A DNA stretch of 64,000 nt from Serratia bockelmannii (GCF_008011855.1 NZ_VOUX01000032.1:1-64000); one strand, 5' to 3'. Shown: positions 26,402 through 38,819, counted from the stretch's first letter. A program made the numbers and translations. Notes: generated by a model not told the origin, from the sequence alone.

Positions 26402-28396
26402 TCACGCGGAAGGTGAGCGCGGGCGATAGGACTGCAGCCAATGCTCCAGCTGTTCCGGGAGCATTGGCCGCGCAAACAGAAAGCCCTGTTTTTCGTCCAC
26501 GCCGACCTCGTCGAGGAAGTGGTTTTCGCTCTCGGTCTCCACCCCTTCGGCGATCACCCGGAAGGCCAGCGCCTCCGCCGCCGCGACGATCGCGCGTACC
26601 AGCGATTGTGATACCGGATTGAAATTCACCCCGCGCACGAAGCTTTTATCCAGCTTGATGGCGTCCAGAGGTATACGCGCCAGCTGCGCCAGTGACGAAT
26701 AGCCGGTGCCGAAGTCGTCGAGATGCACCTGCGCGCCCAGTTCGCGTAGCCGGGTGATCAGCGCGCGCGCGCGGTTCTCGTCTTCAATCAGACTGCTTTC
26801 GGTCAGCTCGAAGTCCAGCAGACAGGGGGCCATGCGATGGTGGCGCAGCACCCCGAGCAGGTCGTTGACGATGCCGTCGTCGGCCAACTGCCGGGCGGAG
26901 AGGTTGACCGCTACCCGCAGGTTCAATCCCTGTTCTTGCCACTGCGCTGCCTGGCTGGCGGCGGTCTGCAGCACCCATTGGCCCAGCGGGCCGATCAGGC
27001 CGGACTCCTCGGCGTAGGAGATGAACTGCAGCGGCGGGATCAGGCCGCGCTCCGGCGAATCCCAGCGCACCAGCGCTTCCACACTGTGCACTTCGCCGCT
27101 GCGCGCGTCGATTTTAGGCTGGTAATACAACACCAGCTGATTTTGCTCCAGCCCTTTACGCAGATTGGTGTCCAGCCACATGTATTCGGCGACGCGTTTG
27201 TTCATCTCCGGCGAGAAGACGGTATAGGTGCGTTTGCCGTGCTCCTTGGCGACGTACATGGCGGTATCGGCGCTGCGGATCAGGCTGTCGAGATCGTTGC
27301 CGTGCTCCGGGCACAGCGCGATGCCGATCGAACAGCCGGTATACACCTCAATCAGGCCGATGCGGAAAGGGGTTTTCAGCCTGTCGATAATGCGCTGCGC
27401 CAGCGTTTGCAGGCGCTCGCGATCGGTTTGCGGCGCCAGCACCAGAAATTCGTCGCCGCCGAGGCGGGCGAGCACCTGATCCGGGCTCAGGCAGCCGAGG
27501 ATCGCCAGCGCGACTTCGACCAGCAGCCGATCGCCGAACATATGGCCGTAGGCGTCGTTGACCTTTTTGAAGTTGTCGAGATCGAGGTACACCAGGCCGA
27601 AGCTCTCTTCGCTGCGCGTAGCGATGGCGTGGTTGATCTTATCCTGGATGGCGTTACGGTTAGGCAGGCCGGTGATAAGATCGGTGTTGGCCAGCACCCG
27701 CAGCCGTTCCTGCGCACGGCGTTCTTCGGTGATGTCGGTGCCGGAGCAGATCAAAAACACCTCGTTCTTGCCGCTGCCGCTGTGCACGAACTTATTGCGG
27801 AACAGAAACAGCCGTTCGCCCTTGACCGTTTTTACCCAACGCTCCACCTCATAAGACGATCCGTTGCGGAAGAAGCCGGCGATGTTGCGCCGCGAGGCGG
27901 CGGCTTCTTCCGGGCTCATAAACAGCTGGAAAACGTTTTTGCCGATCACCTCGTGTTCGTGCAGCCCGGTGTACTCCTCGCTCAGCCGGTTGAAACGCTG
28001 AATGCGGCCGTGCTGATCGACGATCACGATCACCGAGTTGGCTTCGGACACCACCTGCTCGGCAAAGGAGAGGCCGTGCACCAGATCGCGCGCCACGGAT
28101 GGGGTATCGCTGAAGGCGGAAGCGGTGCCCGCCCATTCGAGGTTGTTGACGCGGCGCCCGACCAGATGCAGATGCAGCGGTTCGCCGGCCAGCGTAATGG
28201 TCAGCTCAAGGCTGGCGGTTACGCCGCTCAGACGGCGAATTTTCGCCGCGTCCATGGCGCTGAGTGCCACCGCGACGTGGGCTTTGCCCTTAACGGCGGA
28301 CAGCTCCAGGGCATTGCTGTCAAACGCCAGCCGCCAGTGGGGGCTTTGGGTGCCGAAGTGGGCGTTAAGAAGCTCAGGGCCTTGGTCTGCGGGCAT
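26402..28396 (-). CDS. rpfR: BDSF receptor RpfR (FI-PAS-GGDEF-EAL)
   Basis: 664 residues. Residues 1-95 form the N-terminal RpfF-interaction region; a PAS domain at about 110-225 binds the signal; GGDEF is intact at 313-317 with an IADL-like upstream region; EAL is intact at 440-442 with HLDDFGTGYSS and VIAEGVETE later. In Burkholderia and Cronobacter, BDSF binding raises its c-di-GMP phosphodiesterase activity, and the protein also represses RpfF by contact. It is homologous to E. coli PdeR (Gmr). GAGGA lies seven bases before the ATG. Adjacency to rpfF makes this assignment much stronger than domain order alone. Confidence 0.9.
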   Translation of the reverse strand: MPADQGPELLNAHFGTQSPHWRLAFDSNALELSAVKGKAHVAVALSAMDAAKIRRLSGVTASLELTITLAGEPLHLHLVGRRVNNLEWAGTASAFSDTPSVARDLVHGLSFAEQVVSEANSVIVIVDQHGRIQRFNRLSEEYTGLHEHEVIGKNVFQLFMSPEEAAASRRNIAGFFRNGSSYEVERWVKTVKGERLFLFRNKFVHSGSGKNEVFLICSGTDITEERRAQERLRVLANTDLITGLPNRNAIQDKINHAIATRSEESFGLVYLDLDNFKKVNDAYGHMFGDRLLVEVALAILGCLSPDQVLARLGGDEFLVLAPQTDRERLQTLAQRIIDRLKTPFRIGLIEVYTGCSIGIALCPEHGNDLDSLIRSADTAMYVAKEHGKRTYTVFSPEMNKRVAEYMWLDTNLRKGLEQNQLVLYYQPKIDARSGEVHSVEALVRWDSPERGLIPPLQFISYAEESGLIGPLGQWVLQTAASQAAQWQEQGLNLRVAVNLSARQLADDGIVNDLLGVLRHHRMAPCLLDFELTESSLIEDENRARALITRLRELGAQVHLDDFGTGYSSLAQLARIPLDAIKLDKSFVRGVNFNPVSQSLVRAIVAAAEALAFRVIAEGVETESENHFLDEVGVDEKQGFLFARPMLPEQLEHWLQSYRPRSPSA

Positions 28397-28932
28397 GATG
28401 ATTCCTCAAAAGAGCACGGGCGGCCGGTCGGCGCAGCTCCGGGCAGCCTGTTGGCCCGAAAGCGATCGCCGTACGCATCTGTGCATCATATAACAGGTTT
28501 TTGCAGGCGGGACGGGTGATGGAAACTATTATATAAGCAATGATTAGTTTTGCGGTGTAAACGTCGCCCGGCGGCCGCTTGCCTTAAAGTGTAGGAGAAC
28601 ATCGGATCCTGTGATGCTTGTACTGACTTCCCCCTGCTATCGGAAAACGGTTGAGGCAAGATTGCCGTGCTGGCGAGTAAATTATAGCGGTGAGGGGAAA
28701 GCGGAAAAATAACTCCACCGGGGGGATTTTTGCCGAGAAATTAAAATTTCCATCAAATAAACGCCATCTTCATAGTTTTCTCATAATTGGTGAATAAATC
28801 CGAGACGGGTTTTAAAAAGTTTACACACCCTCGCATTACTTGAATTTTATCAGCCTATTATTATCTCCGACGACGAATGAGCCTGTTAACGTACAGCGCT
28901 CCTGATGAAGAAAAACTTTTAAGGAAATGATT
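28397..28932. other. Intergenic region between divergent rpfR and spy
   Basis: 536 bp. The rpfR side (28400-28560) is GC-rich, then the sequence becomes AT-rich toward spy. A BaeR-like box is at 28776-28790. No small ORF or terminator stood out, though the length leaves room for an unrecognised small RNA. Confidence 0.4.
28776..28790 (+). promoter_or_regulatory. BaeR-like box upstream of spy
   Basis: TTTTCTCATAATTGG, which matches the reported BaeR consensus (TTTTTCTCCATDATTGGC) with one base missing. It lies about 145 bp upstream of spy, a known BaeSR and Cpx target in E. coli. Confidence 0.5.
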
Positions 28933-29424
28933 ATGCGTAAATTGACGGCTTTATTTATTGCTTCCACGCTGGCTCTGGGTTCTGCCGCCGCGGCGTTCGC
29001 CGCCGATACGGTGGCTGCCCCGGCGGCGGATGCCGCGCCGATGAAAATGATGCATCACAAGGGTGAAGGTAAAGGCGGCCCGTTCGCCGGGTTGAACCTG
29101 ACCGAGCAGCAGCGCCAGCAGATGCGCGATATCATGAAAGAGTCGCACCAGAAGCGCGGGCCGGGCATGAAAGAAGAACGCCAGGCGCTGCACAATCTGG
29201 TCGCTTCCGACAGCTTTGACGAAGCGAAGGCGAAGGCGCAAATTGACGCGATCGGCAAAGCACAATCCGAACGCATGCTGGAACGCGCCAAAGCGGAAAA
29301 TAAAATGTATAACCTGCTGACGCCTGAGCAGAAAAAACAATACAATGAGAATTATCAGAAACGCGAGCAAAAGATGATGGACCACATGAATAAAATGAAG
29401 GAGCAGATGTCCTCCGGTCAGTAA
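28933..29424 (+). CDS. spy: Periplasmic chaperone Spy
   Basis: 163 residues. The Sec signal peptide is MRKLTALFIASTLALGSAAAAFA, with cleavage likely after AFA. The two LTxxQ motifs are at LNLTEQQRQQMRDIM and LTPEQKKQYNENY, within a helical, charged body. Spy is an ATP-independent cradle-shaped chaperone induced by envelope stress. The ATG at 28933 gives the E. coli start and has AAGGA seven bases upstream; an ATG six bases earlier is too close to that site. A strong terminator follows. Confidence 0.95.
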   Translation: MRKLTALFIASTLALGSAAAAFAADTVAAPAADAAPMKMMHHKGEGKGGPFAGLNLTEQQRQQMRDIMKESHQKRGPGMKEERQALHNLVASDSFDEAKAKAQIDAIGKAQSERMLERAKAENKMYNLLTPEQKKQYNENYQKREQKMMDHMNKMKEQMSSGQ

Positions 29425-29443
29425 TATCCGCTCGCGGTGAGTA

Positions 29444-29476
29444 AAAAAGGGCCAGGCTATTTGTCTGGCCCTTTTT
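29444..29476 (+). terminator. spy terminator
   Basis: A-rich lead, stem AAAGGGCCAG / CTGGCCCTTT with a nine-base loop, then T5. It is 20 bp beyond the spy stop and, with A/T runs on both sides, could also work for the convergent gene at 29519. Confidence 0.9.
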
Positions 29477-29518
29477 CTATTTGGCGTTATCGCCGGCAGA
29501 CTTTGTCGTGAGTGATAA

Positions 29519-30736
29519 TCATTCTCCGCCGACAATGTGCTGGAAATGTTCGGCAACGGCCTGCGCAAAGCACGGGTCGTTAATATGATAAGGCGTTTTT
29601 ATCAACCGGCGTTTGTCGGTGGCGTGCACCGTTTCTTCCAGCGCCTGCGTAAACGCGGCCAGCGCCGCCGGATCCCAGAACGGTTGCCCGGGCGCATCCA
29701 AAGCCGATACGCCGCCCGTCGGGATAACGAAACGCACTTCGCCCGCGCAGGCGTTGATTTTTTCGCCCATCCAACGCCCCATTAACGCATTCTCCCGCGC
29801 GCTGGTACGCACCAGCGTCACTTGCGGGTTGTGATGGTGACGCAGACGGTTGGCATAGCGAGCCGGCACCGTATTCGGCGCGCCGAAGTTGATCATGTCT
29901 ATCGCGCCACAGGAGAGCACGCACGGGATGCCGGTACGCGCGATGGCACCGAAACGATCCATATCGCAGGGCAGCACACCGCCAAACAGGTAATCGGCCA
30001 TTTCGGTGGTGGTCAAATCGATGGCGCCGTGCAGTTGGCGGTTATCGATCAGTTTTTCCAACGACCTGCCGCCGCTGCCGGTCGCATGAAACGTCAGACA
30101 ATCCCATTGTGTTCCCAGTTCGGCCACCAACGCCTGAACGCAGGGCGTGGTGACGCCAAACGTCGTCAGGCCGATCGCGGGTTTGTTGTCGTGATAGTCG
30201 ACGGCGGCGAAGTGCACTGCGCCGGCTATCTGGCGTGCCGCGTTGCCTAGCACCTGTCGCGAGATGCGGTTAAGACCGGCGAGATCGGTGACCGAATACA
30301 GCATGTTGATATCGCTGGCGCCGACATAGGCGGAAACGTCTCCTGCCGCCATGCTTGAGACCATTATTTTCGGCAGGCCAATCGGCAGCTGCTGCATGGC
30401 CGGCGTGATGATGGCGGTGCCGCCGGAGCCGCCCAGACCCAGCAAGGCGGCGATATCGCGGCGCGTCAGGATAAAACGTTCGAAAGCGGTCGCCATAGCG
30501 GCGATCGCCTGGCCGCGACTGGCGCAAAAGACCGCACCGGCGCCTGCCGGATGGTGGCGAGCAACGTCCTCTGGACCGATATCGGCCGGGGAGTCAAACG
30601 GCAAGCGACGAGTGGAAAGATCGACGGTTCGCGTGGGTAAATTCAGGGCAGCGATTAGCCGCCGTACATACTCCAACTCTTGTCCTTTCGTATCTGCTGT
30701 GGTAGCAATATAGACAAAATTTGAAGTTTCTTTCAT
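29519..30736 (-). CDS. Tm-1-like ATP-binding protein (UPF0261)
   Basis: 405 residues of the UPF0261/Tm-1-like family: N-terminal [17 protein letters not shown], the ATP-site segment [36 protein letters not shown], and the C-terminal [20 protein letters not shown]. The plant Tm-1 relative inhibits a tobamovirus replicase; bacterial members have no firmly known role and often neighbour a PEP-hydrolase-like TIM-barrel gene, which is absent here. AGGAAG lies before the ATG. It is divergent from a TetR regulator. Confidence 0.88.
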   Translation of the reverse strand: MKETSNFVYIATTADTKGQELEYVRRLIAALNLPTRTVDLSTRRLPFDSPADIGPEDVARHHPAGAGAVFCASRGQAIAAMATAFERFILTRRDIAALLGLGGSGGTAIITPAMQQLPIGLPKIMVSSMAAGDVSAYVGASDINMLYSVTDLAGLNRISRQVLGNAARQIAGAVHFAAVDYHDNKPAIGLTTFGVTTPCVQALVAELGTQWDCLTFHATGSGGRSLEKLIDNRQLHGAIDLTTTEMADYLFGGVLPCDMDRFGAIARTGIPCVLSCGAIDMINFGAPNTVPARYANRLRHHHNPQVTLVRTSARENALMGRWMGEKINACAGEVRFVIPTGGVSALDAPGQPFWDPAALAAFTQALEETVHATDKRRLIKTPYHINDPCFAQAVAEHFQHIVGGE

Positions 30737-30842
30737 GTGTCTTCCTGGGGTGTTTCTAATTTTTATTTAAAAATCATTTTATTATATTTTTTAGGGTGCC
30801 CTGGTGTTGGCATTTAAATTAAATTGATTAATGTATTTATAT

Positions 30843-30905
30843 AATGAGACGGCAGTATCATTTTTGCAAGGGCAGCTCAGTGCAAAATGGGACTCCTGTC
30901 TCATT
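30843..30905. promoter_or_regulatory. Nested inverted repeats between the Tm-1-like and TetR genes
   Basis: AATGAGAC (30843-30850) pairs with GTCTCATT (30898-30905), and inside it TTTTGCA (30862-30868) pairs with TGCAAAA (30881-30887). Placed in the 264-bp divergent gap, these are the best candidates for operators of the TetR-type regulator. Confidence 0.45.
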
Positions 30906-31000
30906 TTTGAGCTTTTCAACGTGGCCGGCGCTTTACCGGCAGCCAGTCGACAGAGGCGCATCCTCTGTTGCGCAAGCGTGTGCAGATGTATGAGGTTTAA

Positions 31001-31639
31001 GTGCCGATAAATGCTTTTCCCACCCCGTTCGATCCTTCACTGACTTCCACACGGGCAAAAACCTACCGTTTGTTGCTGGCCAGCGCGATGGCGCTGTATG
31101 ACGAAGGGGCGTTTCCTTCGATCACCGAGCTGGCGGCGCATGCCCAGGTATCGCGCGCGACCGCCTACCGTTATTTTCCGACCCAGAGTGCGCTGATTAG
31201 CGCCGTGGTGGCGGAAAGCCTGGGGCCTATTCTGGAATGGCGCCCGCAGGACGACGATGCCCTGAAGCGTATCCAGCAGTTGCTGACCTTCGCCTATCCT
31301 CAGATGGAACGGCACGAGGGAGCATTGCGTGCGGCACTGCAGCTCTCTTTGCAGCAGTGGGCGCACGCCACGTCGGGCGAAAAATTCGTGCGCGGCAACC
31401 GCAAGCGTCTGTTGGCGCTGGCGGTAGAACCGTTGCAGGGCAAACTGCCGCCGGATTCTCTACAGAGAGTGATTCATGCTTTCTCGCTGATTTACGGCTC
31501 GGAGGTATTCCTGGTGTTGAAAGATATCTGGGGGCTGGAACTTGAGGGCATTCAGGACGTCACGCAATGGATGGCCAAAGCCATCCTGCGTCAGGCGGAA
31601 GAGGACGCGACGAACCGCAAAAAAACATCAGCAGGATAA
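31001..31639 (+). CDS. TetR/AcrR family regulator
   Basis: 212 residues. The N-terminal HTH is SITELAAHAQVSRATAYRYFPTQSALISAVV; the ligand-binding C-terminal part is not assignable. The start is GTG at 31001, with GAGG five bases upstream; the nearby ATG at 31011 is out of frame. Divergence from the Tm-1-like gene suggests local repression of it and of itself. Confidence 0.88.
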   Translation: MPINAFPTPFDPSLTSTRAKTYRLLLASAMALYDEGAFPSITELAAHAQVSRATAYRYFPTQSALISAVVAESLGPILEWRPQDDDALKRIQQLLTFAYPQMERHEGALRAALQLSLQQWAHATSGEKFVRGNRKRLLALAVEPLQGKLPPDSLQRVIHAFSLIYGSEVFLVLKDIWGLELEGIQDVTQWMAKAILRQAEEDATNRKKTSAG

Positions 31640-32030
31640 TCCAATTTTTGCCGATGACCGAGTGAAAAACCAGCATAATTCACTGAGTGAATATTGAAAA
31701 AATTTATAATTAAAAGTGATAAAAGACGCCTGTTAAGCACTTTTCAGGCGGCCATCTCCTTCATTCGATCTTTGTTTATATTTTTATTTATCAGCGTATT
31801 AAGGTTTTTCCTCTCACTTATTATCGCCGCTTCGCTACCGGCAAACGTCATTGCTATTTCTTATTGGCGTTGGCCTGATTCACCCCTGAAACGTTCTCTC
31901 ATTCTACCGGACTGCCGAGTGACACATTAAGCGCACTTGAGATTGTTGTGCTTTATTTATTTGGTGTTACCAAACTGTTACACAAAAAATCTTATAAAAC
32001 ATTTGCAAACAACAACGGACGGTATCTGGG
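31640..32030. other. Intergenic region upstream of the first autotransporter
   Basis: 391 bp, AT-rich. A 78-codon frame (31694-31930, TTG start, hydrophobic) has no recognisable family and no ribosome site and is not called. The last 70 bp hold a probable promoter with paired TGTTAC repeats. Confidence 0.4.
31965..31998 (+). promoter_or_regulatory. Direct-repeat site and -10 before the first autotransporter
   Basis: GTGTTAC-CAAA-CTGTTAC: two TGTTAC repeats 11 bp apart, with a TATAAA-type -10 at 31993-31998. The 7+4 layout in the -35 region resembles a PhoB-type box (CTGTCAT repeats), but the repeats differ from consensus at several positions, so the regulator is a guess. Confidence 0.35.
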
Positions 32031-35000
32031 ATGGAGAAGAAACTTAGAGGAGTCAAATCCGCTCGGGCGGCCTTCGGCTGGCCTGAAATCGGAGTTCATC
32101 GCGCACAATGGAGCGCGATGCTGATCTGCCTGACGGCGATCGGCGGGGCGCAGGCGGCCACCTATATAGAGAACGGCAAAGCGGGCGATCCGGCCAGCTG
32201 GCGCAGCAGTGAGTTCAACGCGGAATGGGGGCTGGGGGCGATCCACGCCGACCAGGCCTACGCCGCCGGTTATACCGGCAAAGACATCAAACTCGGCATT
32301 TTCGATCAGCCGGTCTACGCCAAGCACCCCGAGTTTTCCGGTCCTGATAAGGTGATCAATCTGGTTACCCATGGCACCCGCGAATACACCGATCCCTATA
32401 TTCCGGTGAAAAAAGGCGATGACTTCCGCTATGACGGAACCCCGAGTGTGGACTCTGACGGTACGCTCGGCTCGCACGGCACCCACGTGGGCGGCATCGC
32501 CGCCGGCAGCCGCGACGGCGGCGCCATGCACGGCGTGGCGTTCAACGCGCAGATCATCAGCGCGGAAAACGGCGACCCCGGCCCGGAGGACGGCATCATC
32601 CTCGGTAACGACGGCGCGGTTTACCAGGCCGGCTGGGAGGCGCTGGTGGCCAGCGGCGCGCGCATCATCAATAACAGCTGGGGCATCGGCATTACCGATA
32701 AATTCGCCAAGGGAGGCAAAGATCCCGCTTATCCTCATTTCACGGTCGACGATGCGCAAAAGCAGTTCGATCAGATCAAGGTTATCTTGGGCACCAAGCC
32801 CGGCGGCGCCTATCAGGGCGCGATCGACGCGGCGCGCAGCGGCGTGGTCACCATCTTCGCCGCCGGTAACGATTACAACCTGAACAACCCGGACGCCATG
32901 GCCGGCCTGGCGTATTTCGTGCCGGATATCGCGCCGAACTGGCTGTCGGTCGCCAGCCTGCAGGATCCCACCAATACCGGCGATTACAGCATCAGCACCT
33001 TCTCTTCCCGCTGCGGCTATACCGCCAGTTTGTGCGTCTCGGCACCGGGTACCCGGGTGTACAGCTCGGTGATTGAAGGCACCAGCGTGGAGAATCTGAC
33101 GACTGGCTACGCCAAATACAGCGGTACCTCGATGGCGGCGCCGCACGTGGCCGGCAGCGTTGCGGTGCTGATGGAGCGTTTCCCGTATTTGAATGGCGCA
33201 CAGGTGGCGGAAGTGCTGAAAACCACCGCCACCGACATGGGCGCGCCGGGCATCGACGCGCTCTACGGCTGGGGGATGATCAACCTGGGCAAGGCCATCA
33301 ACGGCCCGGGCATGTTGGTGACCGCTGAGGATATTCCCGAAGAGTTCCGCATCCCGGATCCGACGGGCGTGGCTTATGGCCCGACTCAGTTCGTGGTCGA
33401 TCTGCCGGGCGTCGGCGCGGTGCTGGACCAGGGTAAATCGACCGAGCGCGTCTGCAGCAGCGATCTTTGCGGCCTGGACTTCTGGAGCAACGACATCTCC
33501 GGCCACGGCGGCCTGACCAAGCAGGGCATCGGCACCCTGGTGCTGACCGGTAACAACACCTATGCCGGCCCGACGCTGGTCAATCAGGGGCGGCTGGCTG
33601 TCAACGGTTCGGTCACCTCGGCCGTCAGCGTGCAGAGCGGCGGTATTGTCGGCGGCAGTGGCACGGTCGGTTCGCTGACCGCCCGTGATGGCGGCACCGT
33701 GGCGCCGGGCAACTCGATCGGCACCCTGAACGTGGCGGGCAACGTCAGCTTCGAGCCGGGCTCGCGCTACGCGGTGGAAGTGGGCCCGAACGGCCAGAGC
33801 GATCGGATCCAGAGCAGCGGATCGGCGACGATCGGCGGCGGCGAGGTGGCGGTGACGCTGGAGAACAGCCCCAACCTGCTGACGCAAAGCGAGGTGCGCA
33901 GCCTGCTGGGCCAGCAGTACACCATTTTGAGCGCGCAGCAGGGGGTGAGCGGGCAGTTTGACGCGGTGGCGCCGAACTACCTGTTCCTCGGCACCGGGCT
34001 GAGCTACCAGCCGACCGGGGTGACGCTGAGCGTCGGGCGCAACGGCACGAGCTTCGCCAGCGTGGCGCAGACCTCGAACGAGCGGGCGGTGGCGGTGGCG
34101 GCGGATGCGCTGGCGGCGGGCAACCCGGTGTACGAGAGCCTGCTCACCAGCGGCACGGCGGGCGAAGCGCGGCAGGCGTTCCGTCAGCTGTCGGGGCAAA
34201 TCCATGCGGATATCGCCTCGGCGCTGGTGAACGACAGCCGCTACCTGCGTGAGGCGCTGAACGGGCGTCTGCGTCAGGCGGAAGGGCTGGCGAGTTCGTC
34301 GGCCATCAAGGCGGACGAGGGCGGTGCCTGGGCGCAGCTGCTGGGGGCGTGGGACCACGCGTCGGGCGACGCCAACGCCACGGGTTACCAGGCCTCGACC
34401 TACGGGGTGCTGGTCGGGCTGGACTCGGCGGTCGCGGGCGACGGGCGGCTGGGGGTGGCGACCGGCTACACCCGCACCTCGCTGCACGGCGGGTACGGGT
34501 CGAAGGCGGACAGCGACAACTACCACCTGGCGGCGTACGGCGACAAGCAGTTCGGGGCGCTGGCGCTGCGTGGCGGGGCGGGCTACACCTGGCATCGCAT
34601 CGACACCAAGCGGTCGGTGAACTACGGGATGCAGTCGGACCGTGACACGGCGAAGTACAGCGCGCGCACCGAGCAGCTGTTCGCGGAAGCGGGCTACAGC
34701 GTGCAGGGCGAGTGGCTGAACCTGGAGCCGTTCGTGAACCTGGCGTACGTGAACTTCGAGAACAACGGCATCGCGGAAAGCGGCGGCGCGGCGGCATTGC
34801 GCGGCGACAAGCAGCACACGGATGCGACGGTGTCGACGCTGGGCCTGCGTGCGGACACCGAATGGCAGGTGAGCGCGGGCACGACGGTGGCGCTGCGCAG
34901 TGAGCTGGGGTGGCAACACCAGTACGGCGGGCTGGAGCGAGGCACCGGGCTGCGGTTCAACGGCGGCAACGCGCCGTTCGTGGTGGACAGCGTGCCGGTC

Positions 35001-35141
35001 TCGCGTGACGGGATGGTGCTGAAGGCGGGAGCGGAAGTGGCGGTGAACGAAAACGCCACGCTGTCGCTGGGCTACGGCGGACTGCTGTCGCAAAACCATC
35101 AGGACAACAGCGTCAACGCCGGTTTCACCTGGCGCTTCTAA
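32031..35141 (+). CDS. Autotransporter subtilisin-type serine protease (Ssp-h family), copy 1
   Basis: 1,036 residues. A long signal sequence ends near residue 42 (LICLTAIGGAQA). The S8 peptidase domain (about 60-430) keeps the full triad: D92 (GIFDQP), H149 (SHGTHVGG) and S367 (GTSMAAPH), with oxyanion N280 (AAGN). A passenger repeat (GGLTKQGIGTLVLTGNNTYAGPTLV) near residue 490 precedes the C-terminal beta-barrel (about 760-1036), which ends in FTWRF with the expected terminal phenylalanine. It is of the S. marcescens Ssp type; two tandem homologues named Ssp-h1 and Ssp-h2 have been described, and this is probably one of them. The 3' 1.64 kb is almost identical to the next gene. Confidence 0.93.
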   Translation: MEKKLRGVKSARAAFGWPEIGVHRAQWSAMLICLTAIGGAQAATYIENGKAGDPASWRSSEFNAEWGLGAIHADQAYAAGYTGKDIKLGIFDQPVYAKHPEFSGPDKVINLVTHGTREYTDPYIPVKKGDDFRYDGTPSVDSDGTLGSHGTHVGGIAAGSRDGGAMHGVAFNAQIISAENGDPGPEDGIILGNDGAVYQAGWEALVASGARIINNSWGIGITDKFAKGGKDPAYPHFTVDDAQKQFDQIKVILGTKPGGAYQGAIDAARSGVVTIFAAGNDYNLNNPDAMAGLAYFVPDIAPNWLSVASLQDPTNTGDYSISTFSSRCGYTASLCVSAPGTRVYSSVIEGTSVENLTTGYAKYSGTSMAAPHVAGSVAVLMERFPYLNGAQVAEVLKTTATDMGAPGIDALYGWGMINLGKAINGPGMLVTAEDIPEEFRIPDPTGVAYGPTQFVVDLPGVGAVLDQGKSTERVCSSDLCGLDFWSNDISGHGGLTKQGIGTLVLTGNNTYAGPTLVNQGRLAVNGSVTSAVSVQSGGIVGGSGTVGSLTARDGGTVAPGNSIGTLNVAGNVSFEPGSRYAVEVGPNGQSDRIQSSGSATIGGGEVAVTLENSPNLLTQSEVRSLLGQQYTILSAQQGVSGQFDAVAPNYLFLGTGLSYQPTGVTLSVGRNGTSFASVAQTSNERAVAVAADALAAGNPVYESLLTSGTAGEARQAFRQLSGQIHADIASALVNDSRYLREALNGRLRQAEGLASSSAIKADEGGAWAQLLGAWDHASGDANATGYQASTYGVLVGLDSAVAGDGRLGVATGYTRTSLHGGYGSKADSDNYHLAAYGDKQFGALALRGGAGYTWHRIDTKRSVNYGMQSDRDTAKYSARTEQLFAEAGYSVQGEWLNLEPFVNLAYVNFENNGIAESGGAAALRGDKQHTDATVSTLGLRADTEWQVSAGTTVALRSELGWQHQYGGLERGTGLRFNGGNAPFVVDSVPVSRDGMVLKAGAEVAVNENATLSLGYGGLLSQNHQDNSVNAGFTWRF
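33501..35141 (+). repeat. 1,641-bp direct repeat, copy A
   Basis: From the passenger repeat to the stop codon this segment aligns to 36724-38364 at a constant offset of 3,223 bp with no indels and only scattered single-base changes, while the protease halves upstream differ freely. Confidence 0.9.
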
Positions 35142-35166
35142 GCAACATCGACTCAATCCTTGTACG

Positions 35167-35193
35167 GGAACCGTCTGCGGGCGGTTCCTTTTT
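35167..35193 (+). terminator. Terminator between the two autotransporter genes
   Basis: Seven-base stem GGAACCG / CGGTTCC with an eight-base loop and T5, 25 bp after the first stop. It suggests the second gene has its own promoter in the remaining short gap or relies on readthrough. Confidence 0.85.
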
Positions 35194-35259
35194 CACATCC
35201 TGCTAATGAGAACCCGGCGCACCTGGGGCGTCGGCCAATAACAAGCAAAAGGTAAGGAA

Positions 35260-38364
<3,105 letters not shown>

Positions 38365-38388
38365 CGTTCAGCAGCGATCTCAAGGACA

Positions 38389-38416
38389 ACGGAGCCGGCA
38401 TGCCGGCTCCGTTTTT
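38389..38416 (+). terminator. Terminator after the second autotransporter
   Basis: A perfect 24-bp palindrome with arm ACGGAGCCGGCA at 38389-38400, followed by T5. It lies 24 bp past the stop codon. Confidence 0.92.
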
Positions 38417-38819
38417 ATTTGCGGCTGTGGGGTGAGTCCGTATGATGGCGCGGCGCCAGGGCAATAAAAAACCGGGACCCTGACGGATCCCGGCTTAAAA
38501 GTGGGTAAAACAGATTAGCGCTAAAGGCTCAAGCCCCGTTTGATTTGCGCAGTCCGAGCGATGTGGACATCGTCTCAGTAGCGGCAACGGAACAAATTTT
38601 CCCTGGTGTTACTATGGTTATTATTAAAAAACGTGCTGGTGTTATTTTTTATAGTGTATTGCTGTATGTCTCTTTTGATACCATGTTTGACGATGCAACA
38701 TGGTATGTCAAGCAACGTTTTTAACGCATAATTGCATGAGATGCTAGTTTTAGATGTGGCTTTTTCAGCAGAAATAATCAAAACGACTGATAAATCAGTA
38801 AAAAAAATCGAAGGAACAA
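38417..38819. other. Intergenic region before the BetR-type regulator
   Basis: About 400 bp, AT-rich on the right half (38590-38819). It contains a minus-strand terminator-like hairpin at 38464-38492 with no recognised gene feeding it, and a small hairpin CGATGT / ACATCG at 38569-38582. A 91-codon minus-strand frame has a composition typical of random AT-rich DNA and is not called. Confidence 0.4.
38464..38492 (-). terminator. Orphan minus-strand terminator-like hairpin
   Basis: Read on the minus strand: stem CCGGGA / TCCCGG around GTCAGG-type loop sequence, followed by T6. No minus-strand gene lies to its right before 38820, so it may end a small RNA or antisense transcript, or back up termination. 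Confidence 0.5.

Noticed and set aside
26388-26426. GC-rich hairpin at the rpfF/rpfR convergence
   Set aside because: It can form a stem with one bulge but has no T run on either strand and partly overlaps rpfR coding sequence, so it is not called a terminator.
31694-31930. 78-codon frame upstream of the first autotransporter
   Set aside because: TTG start without a ribosome binding site, AT-rich low-complexity hydrophobic run, no recognisable family.
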